Position numbers and translations under genes: made by a program
Part shown: one piece after another, positions 30,477-40,264 of the stretch
Numbering within the stretch: the stretch's first letter is position 1
Layout of the letters: each line of letters starts with the position of its first letter
Notes under the pieces: model-generated
What the model saw: the letters and a program-made list of their open reading frames with translations, nothing else
Database searches by the model: none
What the model was told of the DNA's origin: nothing
Source of the DNA: Mycobacterium uberis
GTDB taxonomy: Bacteria > Actinomycetota > Actinomycetes > Mycobacteriales > Mycobacteriaceae
Direction: 5' to 3'
NCBI RefSeq assembly: GCF_003408705.1
Contig: NZ_QAYL01000027.1
Span: 1-64,000, forward strand
DNA: 64,000 bases

Positions 30477-30649
30477 TGTTTATCTTAGGATTCAAAAATT
30501 TTCGTTTTGTTAGTCTTGGTTGGCTTGGTAAGTGGCGCTGTTGTTGAGCGTGATATTTTCACCATTGTTGGGGAGCTACGTAGAGCCGACCTCGTACTGA
30601 ATATTTATCGGTCATGTGCTCGATGGTCTGTAGCTGCCACTACACTGGG

Positions 30650-31740
30650 TCATCCCGTACTAGGCTGGCTCGTGCGGCAACGTCGAGCGTCGGTTGAGCT
30701 TGGCCCTGAAAGAGAAGTATAATTTCGGCGGCACACAATTCGGCGCAACCTTTAATTGCTGCATGATTGGCCCACCCGTGACCCATCTGCAGCATGCAAC
30801 CGAATTCACTGGGCTTGTCCCACAACTGCTGCACCTGTGTACGTACCCGTTCCAGGGTGTCAATCACACCGGTGCCCACGTTATTGATGATGTCAATCAT
30901 TCCGTAGAATTAGTCACTCGACATAATCATCTGTGGGAATGCAGTTACCTTCTGAAAATATCGGAACCACGCCTCGACACCGAATTTCACATCGGCTCGC
31001 GCCTGCTCATCCGTCCCGGCAATATAGAAAAGCCCGCCTAGAGACCAGTTCGCGCGGTCAATTTTCGTCCCGAAAGCCGCGACGCGCTCCTCGGCGATGC
31101 CTCTACGGTTAGGTGAGTTCGTCGAAACCTTCAATCGTCAGCGCTGCTCCGATGGACAGCAGACCGCGATAGCCGTGTTTGCCCGCCAACCGCGCACCGG
31201 TCGGCAAGGCCGACTGCAGTGACCGCCAACGGGATGCCTCCGTCCAGAGTACGGGGCAAGCTGGGGTCTGGCATCGAATAACTGGTGTGTGACGATTTTA
31301 GCGATCGCAGTTTCCCGGCCAGTAGACGCACAAAGATGTAGAGATTTGACTTTGAGAAGTCTACACGTGTTAGTGAGAGTTAATCCAATCATTACGGAAT
31401 TGGTAGACAGCGAAACCTGGCCCGACGCTATCGATGATTCAACCATAAGTGAGATTACCAAGCGGCATCAGCCGGTCGGCGACTCAGAGCGGGTTGTGAT
31501 ACGCGAGCGAGATAGAACCCATTACCACACCGAACCCACTTGTCTGCGTTGCGCAGCGACGGCGGTGAAGATATTCGGCGCGCTAATGGTCTCACTGCCG
31601 GCCAAGTGGTGCTCATTCAACCAGACTTCGTCGAACCTAAAGGCGTCAAGGTGTTCAATGAATCCTACATCCCATTGTAGTACGAAAGTAGAATTCGTGC
31701 CTGCGCGGTGGAATAGGTCGATGAAATATCCAAACCTGAA
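30650..31740 (-). pseudogene. LLM-class flavin-dependent oxidoreductase remnant
   Basis: Minus strand from 31740: KFRFGYFIDLFHRAGTNS, AFRFDEVWLNEHHLAGSETI and SAPNIFTAVAAQRR are the N-terminal luciferase-like strand and the E-H-H segment. LPRTLDGGIPLAVTAVGLAD lies near 31260-31200 and VRTQVQQLWDKPSEFGCMLQ then MGHGWANHAAIK near 30840-30750. Many stops and frame shifts lie between. Ancestral role: F420- or FMN-dependent monooxygenase. Confidence 0.7.
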
Positions 31741-32137
31741 CTTGACCACTGTGGTCCCCTTACAGTCGAGGTGACCGAGCCATACCCTCAATTGCGGCGC
31801 CATGCCAGACGAAGGTGTTGTTAGCGTTGTGGTGCTGTTCGATGCCTTATTGCTGCCACCATCGCATCCCAACCGCTACCACATAGCGTGGCTACGCCGT
31901 CGAGAAGTGCGAACGCCGTCCTAGGTTGAGTTCTAATCCAGCCCACTTCCGTTCCGCCCACTTTTTCTAACCCTATATTGGATGAGTAAACGGATTCTCG
32001 CTGCTGCAGAAAACAAGTAAGTACTATAGACGCTTTGCAGGTTCGAGTCATCCCCAAAATCATCTGCTTAGCAGCGCTATCACCAGTTTTAATACTCCGT
32101 ATGCCGCCTAACCCGACCGGCAGGTCAGCAATAATTC
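31741..32137. other. Downstream region of aceA, nothing recognised
   Basis: About 400 bases, no gene. A stretch at 32040 (GGTTCGAGTC) resembles a tRNA T-arm, but no acceptor or other arms match. Confidence 0.5.
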
Positions 32138-34426
32138 TTACCTTTCCTTGGTAATCAACCACCGCAGTGCGACATGATCGGAGGTAAGCAGCTCGGCAAT
32201 CCGGGGGTGGTTCACCTCGGCGACGATGACCTCGCCCACCTCCTGATAGACTTTGCTGAAGATGCCGTGAGACTTCATCTTGGAAGTTTGATAGAGGTTG
32301 TCCTCAGTCGGCGCCACGTAAATCACCGCATCGACCTTGAAGCGGTGTACTAACCAAAGATGGATCAAGGTCATCAGTCGCTTCTGTCGAAGCTTCTCAG
32401 CGAAGGTGTTCTGGTCGCGTACCTGAAGGATGCTGCGGCCGTGGCGGTCCTTGATCGGATCGACGATGACGTTGGCCAGCTGCTCGTCACCATTGCCGTA
32501 GATCCCAAGTTCAAGCACATCGGAACCGGCACGGCGTGGCCACAGTTGCACACGGAGTTTCTCGTCAAGCTGGTAATGCTCGCTCCACAGTGCCAACCAT
32601 TCCTCTAGCAGCTTCTTCGGCACTTCGGTTTGTACGAGATGCTGATGTTGGGTCGAGCCTTTGCCCATGGCCTTGGTTGTCGCTGTACGTCCGGAGGAGG
32701 CGGCCAGCGCGGCGTCGCTGCGCTGGCCGCCGACCAGGGTCTGCGGTGTACAGTAGGGTGATTCGACCAGACGCATCTTGCGCTGTAACCGAGCCAACGC
32801 CAGCATGCCGTCCTGCTGCAACGCAGTAGCGAACTCTTCGGCGGCAACGCCGTCGATCTGATGCCCACCATAGGTAATGAAGTTGAAGACAAAACCCATT
32901 TTCCCGAGCTCTTCGGGGAAGCGCCTCATTTCCTCGTCGGTCATGCCGGTGGTATCCCAGTTGAACGACGGCGAGAGATTGTAAGCCAGCATTTTTTCCG
33001 GGAACTCGGCGTGAATTGCCTCGGCGAACTGCCGGGCATCGGTTAAATCCGCTGTCTTGGTCTCCATCCAAAGAATGTCGGCGAACGGAGCCGTCGCTAG
33101 CGACTTGGCTATCGCATACGGGATACCGCCGCGGATTTGATAGTAGCCTTCCGGAGTCTTCGCGAGCTCGCAGTCCCAGCCGGGGTTCACACCCAACTCT
33201 TTAGCCTTTTCGCGTGCGGCGTACAGAGAAGCTGATGCGGCGAATCGTCGCCATTCCTCGGGGCTCATGTCGATCTGCTCACCCTCGCTCTCGCCGAATT
33301 CGAGCACCTCCGCTACGGCTTCACCGTAGGTCAGCAGCCCGGCGTCACTAGCCCAATCGGCCACCAACCGCGACTCAACTTGGTCGAAGAGATCGTCGAT
33401 CGATTGCTTTCCGTTCTCCTGCCACGCACTGACGGCGTCGGAGACTGGGCCGAAAATTCCTTGGCGATCAAGCCACGCGCTCGCGGCGGCGTACTCGCCA
33501 TCGTCTAGCGCATAGAGGAGGTGGCCATTGAGTTCCTTAACTCCCAGCTCGTAGAAACGCCGCACCAATGCGAGGAAACAAGCCTTGTACGAAGGAATCT
33601 TCAGGTTGGTGGCGCCCAGCAGGAACGGCTGGTCGCGCTCGTCGGCACGGCTGTCGATCAGGCTTGCCGCTTCGGCATCTGTGCGCGCGACGATGATGCC
33701 GGGCACCCGCATGACGTCAAGCTGGAATCGGGCAGCGTTAAGACGCTTGATTTGTTCGTCCGAAGGCACCAAAACCTTGCCGCCCTGATGACCACACTTC
33801 TTGGTACCAGGACGCTGATCTTCGATATGATATCCCGGAACCCCGACCTCAACAAATCGGCGGATCAGGTTGCGCACGTGCGGGTCACCACCGTGCCCCG
33901 TGTCGGCGTCGGCGATTATGAATGGGCGGTAGTCATACACCGGAGTGGCGGTGCGCTGCTGTTCAGTCATGTGTAGCCGCAGGTACTGCTGATTACGGTC
34001 GGCGGCCAGCAGGGCGCGTACCAGTACCGAGGCATCGTCTGGCACCTGACTCAGGGGGTAGCTGGCAAGGTCAGGCCCGGGATCTTCGGTAGTGGAGCCC
34101 TTAGCTGAAGTGGCCCAGCCGCCGATATAGATCGCTTCGATGCCCATCCGCTTAAGACCGACTGCCTGCCCTGGTGAGTACGGGCCGAACGTCGTAATAC
34201 CCTTGCCGACCGCGAATAGCTCACGCAAGCGAGCGTAGAAAGCGGTTGCGGCGTCTCGTGCCACGGTGTAGTCGGTGGGGATAGTACCGCGCTGTTCCAC
34301 CACCTGACAGGCTCTATAAAGGCGAATGATCCCAGCAAAGCGTGAGTCGTCAAAGTATTGCTGTGTTGCGGCAACGTCCTGCGCGAACGGTATGTGGACC
34401 TCGGTGTCCGTGTCCATGATGGCCAT
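32138..34426 (-). CDS. aceA: Isocitrate lyase, long form (ICL2)
   Basis: 762 aa from ATG 34426, chosen because the protein then begins [14 protein letters not shown] as the Mtb protein does and an AAGGAGG site lies just upstream. The catalytic loop TKKCGH is intact, as are [20 protein letters not shown] and [20 protein letters not shown]. The extra C-terminal ~170 residues typical of ICL2 follow ([15 protein letters not shown] to the end at RELITKER-type sequence). The enzyme splits isocitrate to succinate and glyoxylate (glyoxylate shunt, also methylisocitrate cleavage in mycobacteria) and supports growth on fatty acids. In Mtb H37Rv this gene is split into aceAa/aceAb; here it is whole. It is the only intact gene of the Rv1915-Rv1932-like block. 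Confidence 0.93.
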   Translation of the reverse strand: MAIMDTDTEVHIPFAQDVAATQQYFDDSRFAGIIRLYRACQVVEQRGTIPTDYTVARDAATAFYARLRELFAVGKGITTFGPYSPGQAVGLKRMGIEAIYIGGWATSAKGSTTEDPGPDLASYPLSQVPDDASVLVRALLAADRNQQYLRLHMTEQQRTATPVYDYRPFIIADADTGHGGDPHVRNLIRRFVEVGVPGYHIEDQRPGTKKCGHQGGKVLVPSDEQIKRLNAARFQLDVMRVPGIIVARTDAEAASLIDSRADERDQPFLLGATNLKIPSYKACFLALVRRFYELGVKELNGHLLYALDDGEYAAASAWLDRQGIFGPVSDAVSAWQENGKQSIDDLFDQVESRLVADWASDAGLLTYGEAVAEVLEFGESEGEQIDMSPEEWRRFAASASLYAAREKAKELGVNPGWDCELAKTPEGYYQIRGGIPYAIAKSLATAPFADILWMETKTADLTDARQFAEAIHAEFPEKMLAYNLSPSFNWDTTGMTDEEMRRFPEELGKMGFVFNFITYGGHQIDGVAAEEFATALQQDGMLALARLQRKMRLVESPYCTPQTLVGGQRSDAALAASSGRTATTKAMGKGSTQHQHLVQTEVPKKLLEEWLALWSEHYQLDEKLRVQLWPRRAGSDVLELGIYGNGDEQLANVIVDPIKDRHGRSILQVRDQNTFAEKLRQKRLMTLIHLWLVHRFKVDAVIYVAPTEDNLYQTSKMKSHGIFSKVYQEVGEVIVAEVNHPRIAELLTSDHVALRWLITKER

Positions 34427-34702
34427 AGGGATTACGCTCCTCCTTAGCCTGGTTCCTCTAACGAATAGAGTGTAGGCGACACGAGCTGATTTCCCGCCGC
34501 GTAATGCCGCTGGATGATGGTTGGTGCGATGCGTCCTATCCGTGGATGCAAATAGCGAAGAAGCTGAATGTTGGTCAGCGAGCCCCCGCAAGTCGTAGTT
34601 CTCGAACTGTCATGGTCCAGTACGAAATACGTAGTCTACGAGCGATTGTAGATGAAGTTAGACGGCTGCCTAAGGATCGACTTCAAGGGCGCAGGGCGAT
34701 CA

Positions 34703-35260
34703 CTACGCTAACTCGGCGTAGTCTTCGTGGTTGATTGCCCGCAGTAGATCATCGCGGGCGCGCGCCACTCGGGAACGAATGGTGCCGACCGGACACCCAC
34801 AGACCCCGGCCGCTTCGGCGTAAGACAGACCCAGCAGCTGGGTGAGAATCAGCGCTTCGCGGCGCTGCGGCCCCAGCCCGTCAAGCAAAATGCGGATTTC
34901 CGCAGTGTTCTCGATCCGACCGCCGCGACGATCCCGTCCGAGCGCGTCGTCGAAATCGGCTATGTGCGTGATTCGTGGCCTGCTTGCGTTGTGGCGGATC
35001 TGGTCGACGACTACGCGGCGGGCGATTGACAACAGCCACGTCCGGGCCGTCGATCGGCCTGCGAAACGGGGCAGGGCACTGATTGCCCGCAGAAACGTTT
35101 CCTGGGTTAGGTCATCGACGCTGTCGGAATCAGCAAGATAGGCGACCATCCGCCACACATCGCGCTGTGTAGCCTTGATGAACTGCGTCAACGCGGCCCG
35201 GTCACCCTGTCCGGCAGATTTGGCGAGTTGAGTAATTTGGTCGTCGTCACATATCGGCAC
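34703..35260 (-). CDS. ECF RNA polymerase sigma factor, SigC-like
   Basis: 185 aa from GTG 35260, the same length as Mtb SigC; the frame is open further upstream but that part overlaps the ctpA leader. Region 2 reads [20 protein letters not shown] then [20 protein letters not shown] and [16 protein letters not shown]. Region 4 reads [20 protein letters not shown] then [20 protein letters not shown]. Similarity to SigC is strong but clearly not identity-level, so it could be SigC itself or a close paralogue. It is divergent from ctpA, and a zinc-finger anti-sigma-like gene lies on the other side of ctpA. From memory, Mtb SigC has been linked to activation of ctpB and the nrp operon under copper limitation, so its position next to those genes is suggestive. 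Confidence 0.85.
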   Translation of the reverse strand: MPICDDDQITQLAKSAGQGDRAALTQFIKATQRDVWRMVAYLADSDSVDDLTQETFLRAISALPRFAGRSTARTWLLSIARRVVVDQIRHNASRPRITHIADFDDALGRDRRGGRIENTAEIRILLDGLGPQRREALILTQLLGLSYAEAAGVCGCPVGTIRSRVARARDDLLRAINHEDYAELA

Positions 35261-35357
35261 GCATAGCGAGCGTAGGCCATGATTCCCGGGAACTTGTGGC
35301 CAGGCCGTGACGACCCTATTTCTCCAGAACTGCTTTGCAGGAGGTGAATACAGCCAA

Positions 35358-37676
35358 ATGTCAGTGACGGCCGCTGTGAACGAACAGCCCCCTTTGGCTG
35401 TTCCGCGGGTACAACTTGACGTCACTGGGATGTCTTGTGTTACGTGCGCCAAACGGGTGGAAAGGGTGCTCAACAAGCTGCCGGGCGTACAGGCGTCTGT
35501 TAATTTCGCTACCCGAGTGGCAACTATCGACGCCAGCCAGGGCACCCAACTCGCTGAGCTATGCGAGGCAGTTCATCGAGCCGGCTATCAGGCCACGCCG
35601 CGCGCAGACGGTGGTGCGGCCTCACAGCGCGGGCAAGCCGATACTGACGCCGCTAACGCGCAGTATCTACTGATCCGGTTAGCGGTCGCTGCCGCGCTTT
35701 TTGTACCCCTGGCCCACTTGTCGGTGATGTTCGCTGTGCTGCCCAACACCCGCTTCCCTGGCTGGGAGTGGGTGCTGACTATGTTGACCATCCCGGTCGT
35801 GACGTGGGCGGCGTGGCCGTTTCATCGAGTCGCGATACGCAACGTGCGCTATCACGGCGCTTCCATGGAGACACTCATCTCGGCCGGAATCACCGCTGCC
35901 ACAATCTGGTCGTTCTACACCGTATTCGACCACCACCAGTTCGCGAAGCGCAGCGACGTCTGGCAGGCGCTACTTGGCAGCGACACCATCTACTTCGAGG
36001 TTGCCGCAGGCGTAACGGTATTCGTGCTGGCAGGCAGGTATTTCGAGGCTCGCGCCAAGTCACATGCGGGCGGCGCGCTGCGGGCCCTGGCCGCGTTGAG
36101 CGCCAAGGGTGTCACTGTCTTGCAGCAGGACGGTGCGGAAATGGTCATTCCGGCCGACGAACTTGATGAGCAACAGCGCTTCGTGGTGCGCCCAGGACAG
36201 ATGATTGCCGCAGACGGGCTCGTCGTCGACGGATCCGCCGCCGTTGACATGAGCCCAATGACCGGCGAAGCTAAGCCGATCCGGGTGGACCCGGGCGCAC
36301 AAGTCATCGGCGGCACCGTGGTACTGAACGGGAGGCTGATCGTGGAGGCCGCTGCGGTGGGTGACGAGACACAGCTTGCCGGCATGGTCCGCCTGGTCGA
36401 GCAGGCGCAGCAACAGAATGCCAACGCTCTACGACTGGCTGACCGCATCGCTTCGATATTTGTACCTTGCGTGTTCACGGTCGCAGCACTGACCGCCGTT
36501 GGATGGCTGGTCGCCGGGAGCGGACCCGACCGGGTGTTCTCGGCCACAATTGCCGTTCTCATCATCGCCTGCCCGTGTGCACTAGGATTGGCGATTCCTA
36601 CCGCCATGATGGTGGCTTCAGGCCGCGGCGCCCAACTGGGGATCTTCCTAAAGGGCCATGAGTCGTTGGAGACCACCCGCGCTGTGGACACTGTCGTATT
36701 CGACAAGACCGGCACGCTGACAACGGGCCAATTGAAGGTCAGCGCTGTGACAGCCGCGCCGGGCTGGCAGGCTAGCCAGATCCTCCAAATGGCGGCTACG
36801 CTGGAATCAGCGTCCGAGCATGCAGTTGCGCTCGCGATCGCCGCGTCAACGACTCACCGAGAACCGGTCGCCGACTTCCGTGCAGTGCCAGGCCACGGTG
36901 TTAGGGGCATAGTGGCCGATCGAGTGGTTCGAGTTGGCAAACCGTCATGGATCGCTTCCCGGTGCGACTCACCCACATTGGTCACGGCTCGCCGCAACGC
37001 TGAATCACGCGGTGAAACAGCGGTCTTCGTCGAGATCGACGATGAACCATGCGGCGTCATCGCGGTCGCCGACGCGGTGAAAGCCTCGGCAGCCGACGCG
37101 GTGGCCGCACTCCAAGATCGTGGTTTTCGCATCATGCTGCTGACCGGCGACAACCCGGCATCGGCGGCCGCTGTGGCGGCCCGTGTTGGTATCGACGAAG
37201 CGATCGCTGACATCCTGCCTGAAGGCAAGGTCGATGTCATCGAACAGCTACGGGACCGCGGTTACGTGGTCGCTATGGTCGGTGATGGGATTAATGACGG
37301 GCCTGCACTCGCACGGGCTGACCTCGGTATGGCCATCGGGCGTGGAACCGACGTAGCGATCGGCGCTGCTGACATCATATTGGTCCGCGACGATCTCGCC
37401 ATTATACCCCTAGCACTCGAACTGGCCACGGCAACAATGCGCACGATTAAGTTTAACATGATGTGGGCGTTCGGGTATAACATCGCCGCTATCCCCATTG
37501 CCGCCGCGGGATTGCTCAACCCGCTAGTAGCCAGTGCAGCCATGGCCTTTTCGTCATTTTTTGTCGTCTCCAACAGCCTGCGGTTGCGGAGTTTTGGAGC
37601 TAACCGCGGCGATATCGAGTTGCGGCACGACTCGGTATCAGACAGTCAAATAACCACGTTGTCCGTGGCCCATTGA
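35358..37676 (+). CDS. ctpA: Copper-type P1B ATPase CtpA
   Basis: 772 aa from ATG 35358; an AGGAGG site lies about 13 bases upstream. The N-terminal heavy-metal domain has the binding motif [11 protein letters not shown] (Cys27, Cys30). Transmembrane helices follow, with the CPC metal-site motif [10 protein letters not shown], the actuator motif SPMTGEA, the phosphorylation site VFDKTGTLT, the ATP-site HP-equivalent [11 protein letters not shown] and [14 protein letters not shown]. It transports Cu+ or a similar soft metal across the inner membrane. Very close to Mtb CtpA (Rv0092) along its length. It is paralogous to CtpB at 53359-55605. Divergent from the SigC-like gene with a 97-base gap. 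Confidence 0.95.
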   Translation: MSVTAAVNEQPPLAVPRVQLDVTGMSCVTCAKRVERVLNKLPGVQASVNFATRVATIDASQGTQLAELCEAVHRAGYQATPRADGGAASQRGQADTDAANAQYLLIRLAVAAALFVPLAHLSVMFAVLPNTRFPGWEWVLTMLTIPVVTWAAWPFHRVAIRNVRYHGASMETLISAGITAATIWSFYTVFDHHQFAKRSDVWQALLGSDTIYFEVAAGVTVFVLAGRYFEARAKSHAGGALRALAALSAKGVTVLQQDGAEMVIPADELDEQQRFVVRPGQMIAADGLVVDGSAAVDMSPMTGEAKPIRVDPGAQVIGGTVVLNGRLIVEAAAVGDETQLAGMVRLVEQAQQQNANALRLADRIASIFVPCVFTVAALTAVGWLVAGSGPDRVFSATIAVLIIACPCALGLAIPTAMMVASGRGAQLGIFLKGHESLETTRAVDTVVFDKTGTLTTGQLKVSAVTAAPGWQASQILQMAATLESASEHAVALAIAASTTHREPVADFRAVPGHGVRGIVADRVVRVGKPSWIASRCDSPTLVTARRNAESRGETAVFVEIDDEPCGVIAVADAVKASAADAVAALQDRGFRIMLLTGDNPASAAAVAARVGIDEAIADILPEGKVDVIEQLRDRGYVVAMVGDGINDGPALARADLGMAIGRGTDVAIGAADIILVRDDLAIIPLALELATATMRTIKFNMMWAFGYNIAAIPIAAAGLLNPLVASAAMAFSSFFVVSNSLRLRSFGANRGDIELRHDSVSDSQITTLSVAH

Positions 37677-37763
37677 GCTCAGGTCAACTATGTGTAGTTT
37701 TGCGGCCAGCTTCCCACCATTGGGCATTGAGGCCCGTCTCACATAAACTTCATCATAAGACGG

Positions 37764-38477
37764 TTAGGCCGCCGACCCATCAGTAGGCCATAGATGACCG
37801 CGTAGTCGTCCACGAGAGGCGTTCGGGGGCAACACGATATCGGGATCGGCACCGACCTCATCATCGAATGTCTGCCTCGGAGCCAAACTGTGTCGCCACG
37901 CCGCGATCGCAAGGACCACACCGATTACCACAAGCAGATACGTCAGAATTCGCAGCGTGGTGGTGGCGTCGGCGAGTACATCCACGGCGACATAGGCCAC
38001 CAACAAACCGACGAACATCGTCAACACAACCGCAAGCCTGGCAGCGGTGCTCGACCACAACGCCGCTGCCACCATGACCACACCAAGTGCCGCTAACCAC
38101 GCGGTAGACTCACTGAGCAGATGGCTCCCGAAACTCGTAGTATGACCCTTTGTCAGTCCAACGTTTACGCTGAGCCACTGCACTGTTGCCAAGATGATCT
38201 GTACGATGCCTATGCAAAGCAACGTCCAGCGTTGCCAAGCCATTAATGGGCGTCTCCGCTGCGCCGCAGCCACGATCCCGAGGGCATCAACAGCTGTGAT
38301 AACCGACCGAGAGTCGATCAGCTGACGCAGGTCGCGTGCTTGGTCAGCCACCTGATCAAACCATGCACGGCACGCGCTACACTCACCAAGGTGCTCATCG
38401 ACACGCGCCGACGGTACAGCCTCTCGCTCACCATCGAGTCGAGCCGACAACGCTTCGCGGGCCACCTCGCAATCCAT
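37764..38477 (-). CDS. Zinc-finger anti-sigma-like membrane protein (Rv0093c-like)
   Basis: 237 aa from ATG 38477 (M-D-C-E-V-A-R-E-A-L), with an in-frame ATG six codons upstream. The N-terminal ~55 residues form a zinc-binding anti-sigma domain with the H-x-x-x-C-x-x-C core (DEHLGECSACRAWF) and an earlier cysteine at MDCE. Five or so membrane helices follow between residues ~85 and 210. The tail IVLPPNASRGRLRGHLWPTD is the same as in Mtb Rv0093c. Such proteins hold an ECF sigma factor at the membrane; the partner is most likely the SigC-like factor at 34703-35260, though this is inference. Convergent with ctpA. Confidence 0.85.
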   Translation of the reverse strand: MDCEVAREALSARLDGEREAVPSARVDEHLGECSACRAWFDQVADQARDLRQLIDSRSVITAVDALGIVAAAQRRRPLMAWQRWTLLCIGIVQIILATVQWLSVNVGLTKGHTTSFGSHLLSESTAWLAALGVVMVAAALWSSTAARLAVVLTMFVGLLVAYVAVDVLADATTTLRILTYLLVVIGVVLAIAAWRHSLAPRQTFDDEVGADPDIVLPPNASRGRLRGHLWPTDGSAA

Positions 38478-38569
38478 GTCTCTATAGTTGCGCAATGCCG
38501 GTAGAATGTCCCGTTAGCACCTATGTCGACGCGCAAGAGCCTGCGACCACTGAGTAAGTAACGTTAGCA

Positions 38570-38842
38570 ACTATAGCTCTTGGCCTTTGTCCATTGGTCG
38601 GCAAGTTTGCCGAATTCCTTAGCTTCGTCCAGCAAGTCCATGGCTGCCAATCGTTGAGCGATAAAATCGTCGAATGGGCTTTTATCGGTGGTTTTCGCTG
38701 ACCAGACCAAACTGGGCCTGATCGCTTGTTGAAGCAGTGGATTGCAGTCTCGTCCTGATGACCAGCGTAACAGGACAGGATCAGGATAGAGTCGCGAATC
38801 TCGAACGACGGTGCGATGAAGGATGAAGTTATGTACTGGCAC
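38570..38842 (-). pseudogene. C-terminal remnant of an MAB_1171c/DUF6545-type membrane protein
   Basis: The frame reads LHRTVVRDSRLYPDPVLLRW then TDKSPFDDFIAQRLAAMDLL and DEAKEFGKLADQW. The R-L-h-R-x-V-x-E-I-R-D-x-x-L start of the soluble tail and the following region resemble the putative transporter usually encoded next to an ImmA/IrrE-like peptidase in actinobacteria. The membrane part is lost. Its place right after the ImmA/IrrE-like remnant on the same strand supports the call. Confidence 0.45.
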
Positions 38843-39145
38843 TCAAATTACCCGCCGGGTTTCCGTGTGTTAGATTGCACGCTCTCCGGGCAGACAGTTG
38901 TCAGATCGCGCCATAGCGGCAACAATCTGCGGCGCTGATGGGAGCATTTATTAAGACGCAGTTGCTCGAGTAGTCATGTGCATGCCGGGACCACTAGAAT
39001 TCTTACTTCTGTGATAGCGTAAAACGCCATGCTGCATTGGTTGATAAATCCGACAGTGTCAATAAAAGCCTTATGTAGTCCAGCTACTGTAATCAGTCAT
39101 GGAAGTTACTACGGTCTACGCAAGAATTTCGATGCGGCGTAGACG
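38843..39145. other. Gap between two remnants, nothing recognised
   Basis: About 300 bases; probably the deleted membrane portion of the DUF6545-type gene, but no segment is identifiable. Confidence 0.4.
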
Positions 39146-39529
39146 TCATGTGACTCCAACATGATCAGAGATGCAAAAAAGCTCCGCCTGGCTTTTCTGC
39201 TCAGTGTCATACGACGGGCCATTGAGCACGTGGATAACGGTAGTCGGATCGATATCAGGTACCAGCTCCTGGATCAACAAAATCTCATTAGAGTGCGAAC
39301 CGCTATATTGCTTGAGTAGCCGGTGCCTAAGTTCGTGCAGAAGGATTTGTTCCATGTAATGGCCCGAAGTGATGTCACCGTAAACGATGATGTCGTCCGC
39401 ATGTCGGCCGATCCAGACTCCACAAGGCCCCGGGCCGGATAACTCAGAATGAAAGACTAACCGTATCAGTTGGCCACGCGCACACCTTAGCAGCGATTCA
39501 GTCGCCAGGATCCCAGTGTGCAGAAACAT
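39146..39529 (-). pseudogene. ImmA/IrrE-like zinc metallopeptidase remnant ('toxin component' family)
   Basis: About 127 codons remain open: QLIRLVFHSELSGPGPCGVW then IGRHADDIIVYGDITSGHYM and EQILLHELRHRLLKQYSGSH. The H-E-L-x-H zinc motif is present, with R for the usual G. The C-terminal part (TVIHVLNGPSYDTEQKSQAE, LFCISD) is conserved-looking. No good start or upstream regulator gene was found, and the 3' partner is decayed, so I treat it as a remnant, although the frame itself is not interrupted. Confidence 0.5.
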
Positions 39530-40264
39530 CCAGTACTCCTGCCAGCTGTTACACTCGCTCTACTCCGATACCCATCCGGTCCTGTAGATGCATCGTGAAC
39601 CCAACTGCATTATGCACGCTACGCAATCGTCGAAGTTTGTTAGCCGGATTCACGGGAGTTACTCTGATTCACGGGAGTTACTCTATTGGTTACCTTGGTC
39701 AATATAGCCCGATCCGCGACATCACACCCTACCCTGCAGCACGAGACGCTTGACGCCAGCGTCACCCGCGGCGGCCAATAGTCGAAGCTGCTTCTCCACA
39801 TGCTCTGCTTGAGGCGAGATACCCGACGGGCACCCCGAAATAGGCGGTCAACTCACTAAATGATATCTGCATAACACTGGATTGAGCGCTCATGCCTGAG
39901 GGCATGGATTTAGCTGCCACTAACCCACTAATGGGGAGACCGATGAGCTAACTCACCGATCTGGCAACGCCGTCGACGGACTGCTCCACGTGATCCCGTG
40001 ACCGATAAACGTCGAACAACCAGTTAAGTTGGGCCGAAAACGTCACGGCACTGTCACTGCCACCAGTCATCCACCGACCCTTTCGGGTAAGCACGAGTGC
40101 CGCGCATCACATACGTCATTACTGGGCTCGGGGAACTTTCTGCGTACTCTTGCCGACCAATATCGGAAGAAGCGGCGGCGTAAGGCGAATGAAGTGCTTT
40201 AAGTGCATACAGTCGAGCGCTTTACACCCAGGGAAGGAGATGTAGCCTGACAGTCCCGATATGG
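39530..40264. other. Region upstream of PPE1, with a 19-bp tandem duplication
   Basis: No gene recognised. A perfect duplication GATTCACGGGAGTTACTCT lies at 39647-39665 and 39666-39684. A purine-rich ribosome-like site AGGGAAGGAG at 40230-40239 lies about 25 bases before the PPE1 start, further away than usual. The promoter for the PPE1-nrp operon should be here; GGGGAAC near 40130 could be an ECF -35 element, but I see no convincing -10. Confidence 0.45.
39647..39684. repeat. Perfect 19-bp tandem duplication
   Basis: Two adjacent identical copies of GATTCACGGGAGTTACTCT. Confidence 0.95.

Noticed and set aside
31970-32060. GGTTCGAGTC near 32040 as the T-arm of a tRNA gene.
   Set aside because: No pairing acceptor stem, D-arm or anticodon arm could be built from the upstream 75 bases on either strand.
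32360-33976. Several plus-strand frames within the isocitrate lyase gene.
   Set aside because: They are antisense shadows of aceA; the minus-strand protein matches a known family throughout.
35256-35287. A minus-strand match to the SigC promoter consensus as I remember it (GGGAAT, 20 bases, CGTGCC) just in front of the SigC-like gene.
   Set aside because: The -10 element overlaps the chosen GTG start, so a transcript from it would begin inside the coding sequence, and no later start fits the family. A match to such a loose pattern can occur by chance.
35288-35311. GGGAAC and CGTGAC upstream of ctpA as an ECF promoter.
   Set aside because: The spacer is only 12 bases, too short for an ECF sigma factor.
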